Made by a program: the position numbers and the translations under genes | The notes under the pieces: generated by a model | Told to the model about the DNA's origin: nothing | Database searches by the model: none | What the model saw: only the letters and a program-made list of their open reading frames with translations | From: Nibrella saemangeumensis | GTDB taxonomy: Bacteria > Bacteroidota > Bacteroidia > Cytophagales > Spirosomataceae | Direction of reading: 5' to 3' | Length of the DNA stretch: 11,009 nt | Assembly (NCBI RefSeq): GCF_039541915.1 | Contig: NZ_BAABHD010000059.1 | Location: 1 to 11,009 of the forward strand | Shown here: positions 4,890 through 11,009 of the stretch, piece by piece | Position numbering within the stretch: position 1 is the first letter of the stretch | Layout: every line of letters starts with the position of its first letter

Positions 4890-7742
4890 ATGGTTTCCAA
4901 CAAAGAGATATTCAGTTCTATTGAGGCCAGAATTAAAGCAGCTACAGTTATTATCTACGACCAAGAAGATATAAGTAACTTCGGCACTGGTTTCTTTGTT
5001 GCAAAAGATAAAATACTTACATGCAAACATGTTACTTCCTCAATGAAAAAAGTAGTTGTTGAGGATACAAATACTCCAAAGAAGTGGATCATCAAAAAAC
5101 CAAGTATTAAATATAGTAAAAAGCACGACCTAGCATTAATTTCCCTTGTAAAGCCATCCACTGAAAACTCGATAATTTTGTTTGATCAAGGATATGAAGT
5201 CTTTGATCCTATTGTAGCCTGGGGGTTTTCATTGTTATTACAAGAAGATCCTGAAGGTAAGGGAGATGAAGACTCTTTTAATGGAAAAATTGAAGCTATT
5301 TTAAAACAAAGAACTCATATAAAATTTAAGGAAGGAGATCCTGTTGAAGGCTTTAGTGGATCAGCTTTAGTAAGCTTAAAAACAGGATTTGCTATTGGAA
5401 TAATCCCTTATAAAATTGAAGGAGCTTCAGGAGGAATAGCATTGTCAGAAAAAGTAATATTCGATTCTTTTCCAGAGTTAATTACCATTCAAGAAGAACA
5501 AAAGAAAAAAACATCTTCGGAGGAACAAAAACAGATAAAAGAGTATGAAAATAGTCTATCAAAATACTATCAAAATACAAAAATTTTGAATGATGAGCAT
5601 TTAACGTTAAAAGATATATATATAGATCCAGGTGTGAGTATTTTCAGACATTCTCTATATGAAATATATAATGATGAACTGCAAAACGTTGATGAAAGGT
5701 CATTAGTTAGAGATCTATTTATCAATAAGTATAATATTACATTAAATCAACTATTGAAACAGTGGGTAGAACTTCAAGGAGTTAATGACTTTTTTACAGA
5801 AACGAGTTCAAAAAACGTCCTTTTTGTTTTAGCTTACCCAGGTCAGGGAAAAACTTCAAGTTGTTACCGTTTGTTATACGAATTAATTGACTCGCATTAT
5901 AATATAATTAGACCTATCTTTTTTATAAAATTTAGAGATATAATTGAATCTGACCTAATAATTACTGACCCAATAAAAGCGATTTATAATCATTTAAAAG
6001 AAAATGTAGTTTCACTGCTTACAGAAGAAACTTTCTATAATTCAATTTTAATATTAGATGGTTTAGATGAATTAGAAATATTTAGAAGTCCAATAAGAAG
6101 TTATACAGAATATGCTGATAAAATAGTTAGCAGATTAGCAGCTTACAATTATGAAGAAAAAACGATCAAAGTTATAGTAACCTCACGATATTATATTGAT
6201 TTAGCTGAAGTTGGGAATAGATTTCCAATAGTGTCTATAAATGAGTTTACTGTAGATCAGCAAAAGAGTTGGTTAAACTCATATACAGAGTTTGCAAAAC
6301 TATTTCCTCCTAAAATATCTCCTATTGATATAGATGAAATTAATTCTGACTCTTTAGTGTACAGTTCACTTAAAGAGCTAATTAGTCAGCCAATTTTATT
6401 ACAAATAATAGCCATTGTTGGAGTCTATAAAGATGATAAAATAAATAAAAGCCAAATTTATAAAAGGTTGTTTACTGATATTGTAAATAAAGTTTGGGAT
6501 AATCAAAAAAGACCCCCACTACTTACTGGTTTAACACCACACGATCTTAGAAGTGTGTTACAGAAGATAGCCTTCAAAATTTATTATTCTGGTTATCAGT
6601 ATTTAAATAAACCAGAATTTATTGCGATACTTAATCAAGGTGAGCTTACAACTTTAAGGCTTGTACAAACAGATGAAGATCTCTTTAGAGCAATGATGAT
6701 TGCCTTCTACTTCAAAAAGAGACATAAGTCTGATTCAGATGACGATTATAAAATAGAATTTCTCCACAAATCTTTATCTGAATATTTATCTGCAGAATAT
6801 ATATGGGAAGAAATTAAAAACAAATTAGGTAATTCAGGAGTTAAAGGGGCAATTTTTTCTGAAATCCTTTTTAAAGTATTTTCAAAGTTTATGCCTTTAG
6901 AGGTGATTAGCCACCTTAAAGAAATTATTAATGATGATAAAAGTGAGCAAAAGACATATTTAATAAAAAACATAAATAATTTTAGAGCTACTCTATATGA
7001 AAAAGAGTTCAGAGGGCCTAATGAAGAGCTAAACGACATTAAAAAAAGTGCAAATGTATTTTATGGCTACGGTAACTTATGTGCATCTTTAAAAATGGAC
7101 ATGAAAGCAGATTCAAATTTTGAGGTGAGCATTTATCTTCATATACTTGATCAGTACTTACAACCTCTTGACTTAAGCTATTGGAGCTTTTACGATTTAA
7201 ACCTTCAAGGATTCCACGCTCCAAAGTCTATTATTAAATCAGCTACTTTTACTAACTGTGTTCTTGACAGAGCAAGTTTCAGGCAGAGTGATCTAAGTGA
7301 AACTAAGTTTATTAACTGTAAATTAAACTTTGTAGATTTCTATGCTTGTATTCTTTATAAAAATGATTTTACATCTTCAGAGATTAATAATTTTGCCCCT
7401 AGAGTAAACAATTTCATAAATGTCAACTTTTCAGAATGTACAATAACTGATGCTAATTTTCATGAAAGTACTCTTAAAAATGTAAGTTTTGACCGTTCTA
7501 AACTTTTTAAAGTTAGTTTTGAATATACAGCGTTAAAAAATGTTTCATTTTTTAACGCTACAGTAGAAAAGTACTCTTTTGTAAAAGTTAACAATTTCGA
7601 AGAAGTATATGGTTTATCGAAAGAATTCCTGCTTGAGCTTTCTAAGGAGTTTGACACAAGTAAATACAGCATTCCCATTAAGAAACAAATTTATGACCAT
7701 GTTAAAGGTTCAGTTCCATCAGTAAAACTTAAAGATTTTTGA
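4890..7742 (+). CDS. Trypsin-like protease - NACHT NTPase - pentapeptide-repeat protein (STAND defence type)
   Basis: This 950-aa cytoplasmic protein has three parts. Residues 1-200 are a trypsin-like protease with a full triad: His47 (LTCKHV), Asp80 (KHDLALISL) and Ser156 (GFSGSAL). A charged linker (about 201-225) follows. Residues about 308-640 are a NACHT-type STAND NTPase: P-loop AYPGQGKT (315-322), Walker B ILILDGLDEL (386-395), sensor VIVTSR (428-433), winged-helix motif QPILLQIIA and the FLHKSLSEYLSAEY helix (624-637). Residues about 760-905 are pentapeptide-like repeats (ATF, RASF, SETKF, DANF, KNVSF), a quadrilateral helix that probably acts as the sensor. In NACHT defence proteins ligand binding to the C-terminus drives assembly and activates the N-terminal effector; here that would release proteolysis that kills or arrests the infected cell (inference). 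The Trypco1 gene follows after one base. The sequence is very AT-rich with no frame breaks. The ATG at 4890 is preferred because an in-frame stop lies close upstream. Neither target nor trigger can be read from the sequence. Confidence 0.95.
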   Translation: MVSNKEIFSSIEARIKAATVIIYDQEDISNFGTGFFVAKDKILTCKHVTSSMKKVVVEDTNTPKKWIIKKPSIKYSKKHDLALISLVKPSTENSIILFDQGYEVFDPIVAWGFSLLLQEDPEGKGDEDSFNGKIEAILKQRTHIKFKEGDPVEGFSGSALVSLKTGFAIGIIPYKIEGASGGIALSEKVIFDSFPELITIQEEQKKKTSSEEQKQIKEYENSLSKYYQNTKILNDEHLTLKDIYIDPGVSIFRHSLYEIYNDELQNVDERSLVRDLFINKYNITLNQLLKQWVELQGVNDFFTETSSKNVLFVLAYPGQGKTSSCYRLLYELIDSHYNIIRPIFFIKFRDIIESDLIITDPIKAIYNHLKENVVSLLTEETFYNSILILDGLDELEIFRSPIRSYTEYADKIVSRLAAYNYEEKTIKVIVTSRYYIDLAEVGNRFPIVSINEFTVDQQKSWLNSYTEFAKLFPPKISPIDIDEINSDSLVYSSLKELISQPILLQIIAIVGVYKDDKINKSQIYKRLFTDIVNKVWDNQKRPPLLTGLTPHDLRSVLQKIAFKIYYSGYQYLNKPEFIAILNQGELTTLRLVQTDEDLFRAMMIAFYFKKRHKSDSDDDYKIEFLHKSLSEYLSAEYIWEEIKNKLGNSGVKGAIFSEILFKVFSKFMPLEVISHLKEIINDDKSEQKTYLIKNINNFRATLYEKEFRGPNEELNDIKKSANVFYGYGNLCASLKMDMKADSNFEVSIYLHILDQYLQPLDLSYWSFYDLNLQGFHAPKSIIKSATFTNCVLDRASFRQSDLSETKFINCKLNFVDFYACILYKNDFTSSEINNFAPRVNNFINVNFSECTITDANFHESTLKNVSFDRSKLFKVSFEYTALKNVSFFNATVEKYSFVKVNNFEEVYGLSKEFLLELSKEFDTSKYSIPIKKQIYDHVKGSVPSVKLKDF

Positions 7743-7743
7743 A

Positions 7744-8109
7744 ATGGATAAGCAGAAAAAAGTATCTGAACTACAAAGTTCAGAGTCTAGCTCTTTACTT
7801 CAAAAAGTAAAACTATCAGACGGAACAACCGTCTTATTTGAAACCGCGTCGCCTATCGGTAAAAAGACTAAGGGGCTTCGTAAAGAAGTTTCAAACAAGG
7901 GCATACCTTCTATTGAAACTATAACTTCAACTATAAACTCGTTTTCAAAAGATCTTCATAAAGCATTTGATGACATTAAGCCTAATAAGGTATCAATTAA
8001 ATTTGGGATTGAAGTTTCGGCTGAACCTGGTGATATTTTGTCATTAATCATTAAAGGCAGCGGCAAATCCAACCTTGAAATAACTCTTGAGTGGGAGTCA
8101 CCAAAGTAA
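7744..8109 (+). CDS. Trypco1-domain (CU044_2847-type) partner protein
   Basis: This is a 121-aa soluble protein. The first 25 residues are polar and Ser/Lys-rich. A strand pair (VKLSDGTTVLFETAS) and a helix (ETITSTINSFSKDLHKAF) follow. The signature is at about residues 78-119: KPNKVSIKFGIEVSAEPGD, then LEITLEWE, matching the P.kv...FG..ls.e.G...f.vtl.W pattern of the Trypsin-co-occurring domain 1 family. Members are found beside or fused to trypsin-like effectors in conflict systems and are thought to act as adaptors; their biochemistry is poorly known. Its ATG lies one base after the NACHT protein's TGA, so the two are surely co-transcribed and probably translationally coupled. It may recruit, restrain or be cut by the protease (inference). 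Confidence 0.85.
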   Translation: MDKQKKVSELQSSESSSLLQKVKLSDGTTVLFETASPIGKKTKGLRKEVSNKGIPSIETITSTINSFSKDLHKAFDDIKPNKVSIKFGIEVSAEPGDILSLIIKGSGKSNLEITLEWESPK

Positions 8110-8135
8110 ATCTGGTGCTTTATGTAGTCCTATTG

Positions 8136-8181
8136 ATAACCAAAGTACTTAGTTTGCCTACAAACTAAGTACTTTGGTTAT
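8136..8181. terminator. Perfect 21-bp hairpin ending the operon
   Basis: Positions 8136-8156 and 8161-8181 are exact reverse complements around the loop CCTA. It begins 27 bases after the Trypco1 stop, so it very likely ends or stabilises the operon transcript. There is no clean T run after it on either strand, only an AT-rich tail, so it is an atypical intrinsic terminator. A protein-binding site or mobile-element relic is the alternative. Confidence 0.6.
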
Positions 8182-8222
8182 TATATTTAATTCAGCTTAT
8201 TATAATGGTGTATGTAGTCAAG

Positions 8223-8249
8223 TGAAAGTGGACAAATAAGTTGGAAAGG
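8223..8249 (+). repeat. IS left terminal inverted repeat
   Basis: Compared with the right end, the first 15 bases match exactly, then a second block GTGGAAA/TTGGAAA-like matches at positions 20-25 of the repeat. Transposase should bind and cut here. Confidence 0.85.
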
Positions 8250-8293
8250 GGAAAGAGAGTTAACTAACTTGTTTTACCCAAACTTCCTTGATT

Positions 8294-8695
8294 ATGTCCA
8301 ATCCTTCAAAAAGAGCGTATACCAAACGCTCTAGCTCAACCCCCTCCTCTGAGCAGCGTACACCAGCGCTATCGATTATCAAAGACATCAAACGGCAGAC
8401 GCGACGGCAATATACGGCCGAAGAGAAGATTCGCATCGTGCTAGAAGGCCTGCAGGGTGAACACTCCGTAGCTGAAATCTGTCGCCGGGAAGGCCTGAAC
8501 TCTAATGTTTACTACCGCTGGAGCAAGGAGCTCCTGGAAGCGGGTAAAAAGCGTTTAGCTGGTGATACTACCCGCGAAGCTACCGCCCCTGAAGTGCAGT
8601 CGATGAAGAACGAGAACGAAGCTCTCAAGCAACTGGTGGCTGAACTCAGCCTGGAGAACCGCCTGTTAAAAAAAAATCTCAGAGCCGACGAATAA
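8294..8695 (+). CDS. IS3-family transposase OrfA (HTH subunit)
   Basis: This 133-aa protein is taken from the ATG at 8294; a TTG two codons earlier is possible but unneeded. The basic N-terminal tail leads to an HTH_Tnp_1 domain at about 40-80 (RQYTAEEKIRIVLEGL...SVAEICRREG...YYRWSKEL), which binds the IS ends. Residues about 100-127 form a leucine-zipper-like coiled coil (MKNENEALKQLVAELSLENRLLKK), as in other IS3 OrfA proteins. The gene ends just after a nine-A run that probably allows fusion to OrfB. OrfA alone usually acts as a regulator of transposition. Confidence 0.93.
   Translation: MSNPSKRAYTKRSSSTPSSEQRTPALSIIKDIKRQTRRQYTAEEKIRIVLEGLQGEHSVAEICRREGLNSNVYYRWSKELLEAGKKRLAGDTTREATAPEVQSMKNENEALKQLVAELSLENRLLKKNLRADE
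8668..8676 (+). other. Nine-A slippage site between orfA and orfB
   Basis: The run of nine A lies 17 bases before the orfA stop. The orfB frame is closed by a TAA at 8667-8669 but is open from the A run onward, reading KKISEPTNKPYHRMTQSEK into OrfB. A shift of +1 (or -2) at the run would give the OrfAB transposase. OrfB is thus not in the usual -1 frame, which makes transcriptional slippage on the A run more likely than ribosomal -1 frameshifting. Confidence 0.65.
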
Positions 8696-8708
8696 GCCCT
8701 ATCATCGT

Positions 8709-9695
8709 ATGACTCAGTCTGAGAAGATGGAGATTATCACTCTGGTGGAACAATCCTCATTGAGTGTAAAAGCCACCCTACAGGAGTTGGACATCAATCG
8801 CTCCACCTTTTACAAGTGGTACAAGCAGTATGTGGAGAAAGGCTTCGATGGATTGGCACCGCAACCCAGCCGACGCAGCAGTGGCTGGAACCAGGTACCA
8901 CCGGCCGAAAAGAATCGGATTGTGGAACTGGCCCTGGAGCGGCCTGATTTGTCCAGCCGGGAGTTGGCCTGGCACATCACGGATCATGAGGGCTGGTTCG
9001 TCTCCGAGTCGACCGTGTACCGCCTGCTGAAAAGTCATGGCTTAGTCACTACACCGGTGTACCGGCTCCAAGAGGCCGCCGATCACTTTGCCAATCCCAC
9101 TACAGCTCCTAATCAGCTGTGGCAAACTGATTTCACGTATTTCAAGATTCAGGGTTGGGGCTGGTACTATCTCTCGACGGTGCTGGATGACTTCTCGCGC
9201 TACATCATTGCCTGGGAGCTTTGCTCGAGCATGCAGGCTACTGACGCGGAACGGACGATTCGCTTAGCCTTGGAGCAGGCCAAACTCAAACCAGAGCAAA
9301 GGCCTCGCATCCTAACCGATAATGGATCGGCTTACATCTCGCAGTACCTGAGAGACTACCTGAAAGGGGAACGAATCGACCACGTACGAGGAGCGCCCCT
9401 ACATCCGATGACCCAGGGCAAAATCGAGCGCTATCACCGGTCGATGAAGAATGTGCTTTTGCTGGAGCACTATTATAGCCCTGAGGAATTACGAACACGG
9501 CTGGCTGAATGGGTGGCGTACTATAATGAGCAGCGTTACCATGAATCGCTGGAGAATGTCGCGCCCCTGGAAGCGTATCTGGGTCTGCAAAAACAGCGCC
9601 TGGCGGAACGGCAGAAAACCAAGCACCTTACAATGGTGAGACGCCGAAAAAATTATATTTGTCAGAAAGTACAGAGTACACAAAGTGTCTCTTAG
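8709..9695 (+). CDS. IS3-family transposase OrfB (DDE integrase core)
   Basis: This is 328 aa from the ATG at 8709. It begins with an HTH_21-type DNA-binding part (residues 1-115; NRSTFYKWYKQY, then STVYRLLKSHGL), followed by the rve integrase core. Catalytic residues are Asp141 (WQTDFTYF), Asp204 (LTDNGSAY) and Glu240 (GKIERYHRS), with exactly 35 residues between the last two, the DD(35)E signature. The frame is open upstream to the A run at 8668-8676, so the active form is probably an OrfAB fusion, with the ATG at 8709 allowing OrfB alone. There are no frame breaks or missing catalytic residues. Confidence 0.95.
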   Translation: MTQSEKMEIITLVEQSSLSVKATLQELDINRSTFYKWYKQYVEKGFDGLAPQPSRRSSGWNQVPPAEKNRIVELALERPDLSSRELAWHITDHEGWFVSESTVYRLLKSHGLVTTPVYRLQEAADHFANPTTAPNQLWQTDFTYFKIQGWGWYYLSTVLDDFSRYIIAWELCSSMQATDAERTIRLALEQAKLKPEQRPRILTDNGSAYISQYLRDYLKGERIDHVRGAPLHPMTQGKIERYHRSMKNVLLLEHYYSPEELRTRLAEWVAYYNEQRYHESLENVAPLEAYLGLQKQRLAERQKTKHLTMVRRRKNYICQKVQSTQSVS

Positions 9696-9722
9696 CTTTT
9701 CCACTCAATTTGTCCACTTTCA
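9696..9722 (-). repeat. IS right terminal inverted repeat
   Basis: This is the reverse complement of the left repeat: 15 exact outer bases, then a second matching block with four mismatches between. It starts right after the OrfB stop at 9693-9695. Confidence 0.85.
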
Positions 9723-9951
9723 GCTGACGATCTACAATGACCATTATGAATTTTTGTGTTCAGAAGATGAAGAAATTCCATGTATTATTAGGCCCATTAC
9801 TCCAAAAGCACATAGATCAGCAGGTCTTTTTGATTTATGCTCATCAGAAATGACTCAAGAGAGATACAAACAGGGACTTCTTAACCGTAGACCACTTTCA
9901 ACAGGAGATGAGCTTCTCATAAGTGAAATTATTAACTACAAAAAGAAGTAA
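9723..9951 (+). pseudogene. 3' end of a small gene cut by the IS
   Basis: The frame is open through the IS end and stops with TAA at 9949-9951. The native residues, LTIYNDHYEFLCSEDEEIP to ISEIINYKKK (about 75), have AT-rich codon use like the NACHT operon and unlike the IS. I recognise no family. Left of the IS, an ATG at 8205 reads MVYVVK up to the insertion point and could be the 5' end: joining codon 8220-8222 to 9724 keeps the frame. If so, the intact protein was about 81 aa and formed a third, separately placed gene after the operon's hairpin. A GTG at 9685 inside the IS could still start a chimeric 88-aa product. Confidence 0.5.
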
Positions 9952-9985
9952 CCTTTCCTGACTTATATTAAGGACTTACTTCAAA

Positions 9986-10013
9986 GAGCTAAGCTAGTAC
10001 TATGTCTTAGTTC
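9986..10013. terminator. Weak hairpin between converging genes
   Basis: GAGCTAAG (9986-9993) pairs with CTTAGTTC (10006-10013) over a 12-nt loop, with one G:T pair. It lies between the stop of the IS-cut gene and the stop of thyX, where a bidirectional terminator would be expected. It lacks a T run and is weak. Confidence 0.3.
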
Positions 10014-10019
10014 ATTAAA

Positions 10020-10781
10020 TTAGTTACCTCCATTATTATGAATAACAATAGGAGAACCATCTTTTAAATACTCTATATGGAAATCCGAAAAAAGTGCCTT
10101 TGCGTCTTGTGTAACTACTTTCAACAATTCAGCAGATACACGTCTCATTTCTTCATCGCCTTGAATAGCCCCCCTTACTTTCAAAAAGTGTCTAATTGAC
10201 CTTGCATTTGCTGTTACAAATATTTTTGTTTCAGTTGCATTTGGCAGAACGCTTCTGGCGGCAGTATATAATAGCCTATTAAGCTCTTTTTTAGAAAGCC
10301 CATCTATCTTAATTTCTTTAAGATACTCTAAAAGCTCTTTATAGCTTTCTCTATTATTTTTTGTAATCTCCTTCCATTTCTCCATTGCTCGTTTTGAATG
10401 CTTAATTATATCTGGTAAGACAAATTCAGCATAACTTTCGTCATAATATTGTTGTGAGAGTTGACTATAGGAGAACCCTATTCGGTGTCTGACTAATTGG
10501 TGACTAAACCCTCTTGAGATTCCAGTTAATATAAATGACCAAGTTACATGCTCTAAAACACTTTCATGACCTTGGACAATAAGGTTCTTAATATAATCAG
10601 TGTTTGATCTTGGTGATTGTAAATTGCCGAAGGACATATAACAAATTCTTCCAGCAAGTTCAATTATCTCATCTGATTCAGATGTACCTTCAGTTCTCCT
10701 CCAAGAGACATTTTCGTCATTTAAAAATCTCACTACTTCATTAATATCTAATGTTGGTCGGCTTACTACGTATAACCTCAT
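10020..10781 (-). CDS. thyX: Flavin-dependent thymidylate synthase ThyX
   Basis: This 253-aa protein makes dTMP from dUMP with methylene-tetrahydrofolate, FAD and NADPH, and usually works as a homotetramer in the cytoplasm. Visible family marks are GHESVLEHVTWSF (71-83, FAD/dUMP contacts), the ThyX signature starting RHR at 98-100 (RHRIGFSYSQLSQQY), and the C-terminal ARSVLPNATETK and NARSIRHFLKVR (192-203) that hold substrate. The signature carries one extra residue between RHR and the later Ser compared with the common RHRx7S form. The ATG at 10781 overlaps the stop of the upstream leftward gene (ATGA), so translation is probably coupled. Length and motifs indicate an intact enzyme. It could be a housekeeping gene or mobile cargo; the window does not show whether a thyA exists. 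Confidence 0.95.
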   Translation of the reverse strand: MRLYVVSRPTLDINEVVRFLNDENVSWRRTEGTSESDEIIELAGRICYMSFGNLQSPRSNTDYIKNLIVQGHESVLEHVTWSFILTGISRGFSHQLVRHRIGFSYSQLSQQYYDESYAEFVLPDIIKHSKRAMEKWKEITKNNRESYKELLEYLKEIKIDGLSKKELNRLLYTAARSVLPNATETKIFVTANARSIRHFLKVRGAIQGDEEMRRVSAELLKVVTQDAKALFSDFHIEYLKDGSPIVIHNNGGN

Positions 10782-11009
10782 GGTCGTTTTCTTGTTAAAG
10801 AGTCTAAACTTCTCTTAAGGTTCTTATTTTCTGAAAGTAACCTTAAGCTTTCTTTGCTGACAGCGTCAATATTATCCTTTGATTTAAGTTTTTCTTCAAG
10901 AATACTTAGAACCTGTTTAAATTTTACGGCTAATGCGATAAATGTTCGCCAGATACACAAAGGATTCGGCCGATGAACAGTCACATTCATAATCTTTGCT
11001 GAGTCGGCG
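10778..11009 (-). CDS. Unrecognised gene upstream of thyX, possibly incomplete
   Basis: The leftward frame ends with TGA at 10778-10780, overlapping the thyX ATG by four bases, the usual sign of an operon with coupled translation. An ATG at 10990 gives 70 residues, but the frame stays open to the window edge, so the true start may be outside. The C-terminal half (about FKQVLSILEEKLKSKD, then LRLLSENKNLKRSLDSL) is charged and helical and looks like a coiled coil. No family is recognised. Confidence 0.55.
   Translation of the reverse strand, partial: ADSAKIMNVTVHRPNPLCIWRTFIALAVKFKQVLSILEEKLKSKDNIDAVSKESLRLLSENKNLKRSLDSLTRKRP

Larger units (their letters stand above)
8223..9722 (+). mobile_element. 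Complete IS3-family insertion sequence, about 1.5 kb
   Basis: The element begins TGAAAGTGGACAAAT and ends with its exact reverse complement, giving the TG...CA ends usual for IS3. It carries orfA and orfB in two frames with an intact DD(35)E catalytic set, so it looks able to transpose. The flanks (CAAG on the left, GCTG on the right) show no clear 3-5 bp target duplication. Weaker matches (GTCA on both sides) leave open that the true ends lie a few bases further out. Its base composition is more balanced than the AT-rich host DNA on both sides, which marks it as a later arrival. Confidence 0.92.

Noticed and set aside
4829..8136. 11-bp inverted repeat (TCAATAGGACT at 4829-4839, reverse complement at 8126-8136) framing the defence operon
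   Set aside because: By simple counting about a dozen inverted 11-mer pairs are expected by chance in 11 kb, more in AT-rich DNA; nothing else suggests mobility of this segment.
1..11009. CRISPR array or rRNA genes
   Set aside because: No regularly spaced 25-40 bp repeats and no rRNA-like sequence seen.

Overview
The window looks like an accessory region of a Bacteroidota chromosome, most likely a Cytophagales relative such as the Spirosoma group (inference). The signs are a Bacteroidota-type tyrosine recombinase with an HTH_17 excisionase-like partner, a broken DUF6371-type gene, two promoters of the Bacteroidota form TTG-N19-TAnnTTTG, and weak or absent Shine-Dalgarno sites. Base composition is patchy: the integrase and the IS are fairly balanced, while the NACHT operon, the gene at 1974-3023 and the thyX region are visibly AT-rich. 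This fits a patchwork built by transfer.

Left part (1-4696): the right end of an integrative element. Reading leftward from the right end there are an integrase (3044-4453), an unrecognised 349-aa protein (1974-3023), a small excisionase-like HTH protein (1626-1922), a 495-bp stretch without a convincing gene, and a decayed DUF6371-like gene (217-1130) closed by a terminator. The last 20 codons of a rightward gene lie at the extreme left. The 3' part of a tRNA-Asn gene (4652-4696) follows the integrase promoter and keeps its own terminator. Its orientation places the element to its left, so this is an att site, and the DNA to its right is the original downstream chromosome or an older island.

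Middle part (4739-8181): a two-gene operon with its own promoter. The first gene encodes a 950-aa protein with a trypsin-like protease, a NACHT NTPase and a pentapeptide-repeat C-terminus. One base later comes a 121-aa Trypco1 (CU044_2847-type) protein. The architecture is that of a STAND/NACHT anti-phage system in which sensing by the C-terminus would release a protease. That function is inferred, not demonstrated. A perfect 21-bp hairpin ends the operon.

Right part (8223-11009): a complete IS3-family element (about 1.5 kb, orfA/orfB, DD(35)E, matching terminal inverted repeats) sits in or next to a small gene whose 3' end survives (9723-9951). Then come a leftward thyX (flavin-dependent thymidylate synthase) and, overlapping its start by four bases, the end of another leftward gene that runs to or past the window edge.
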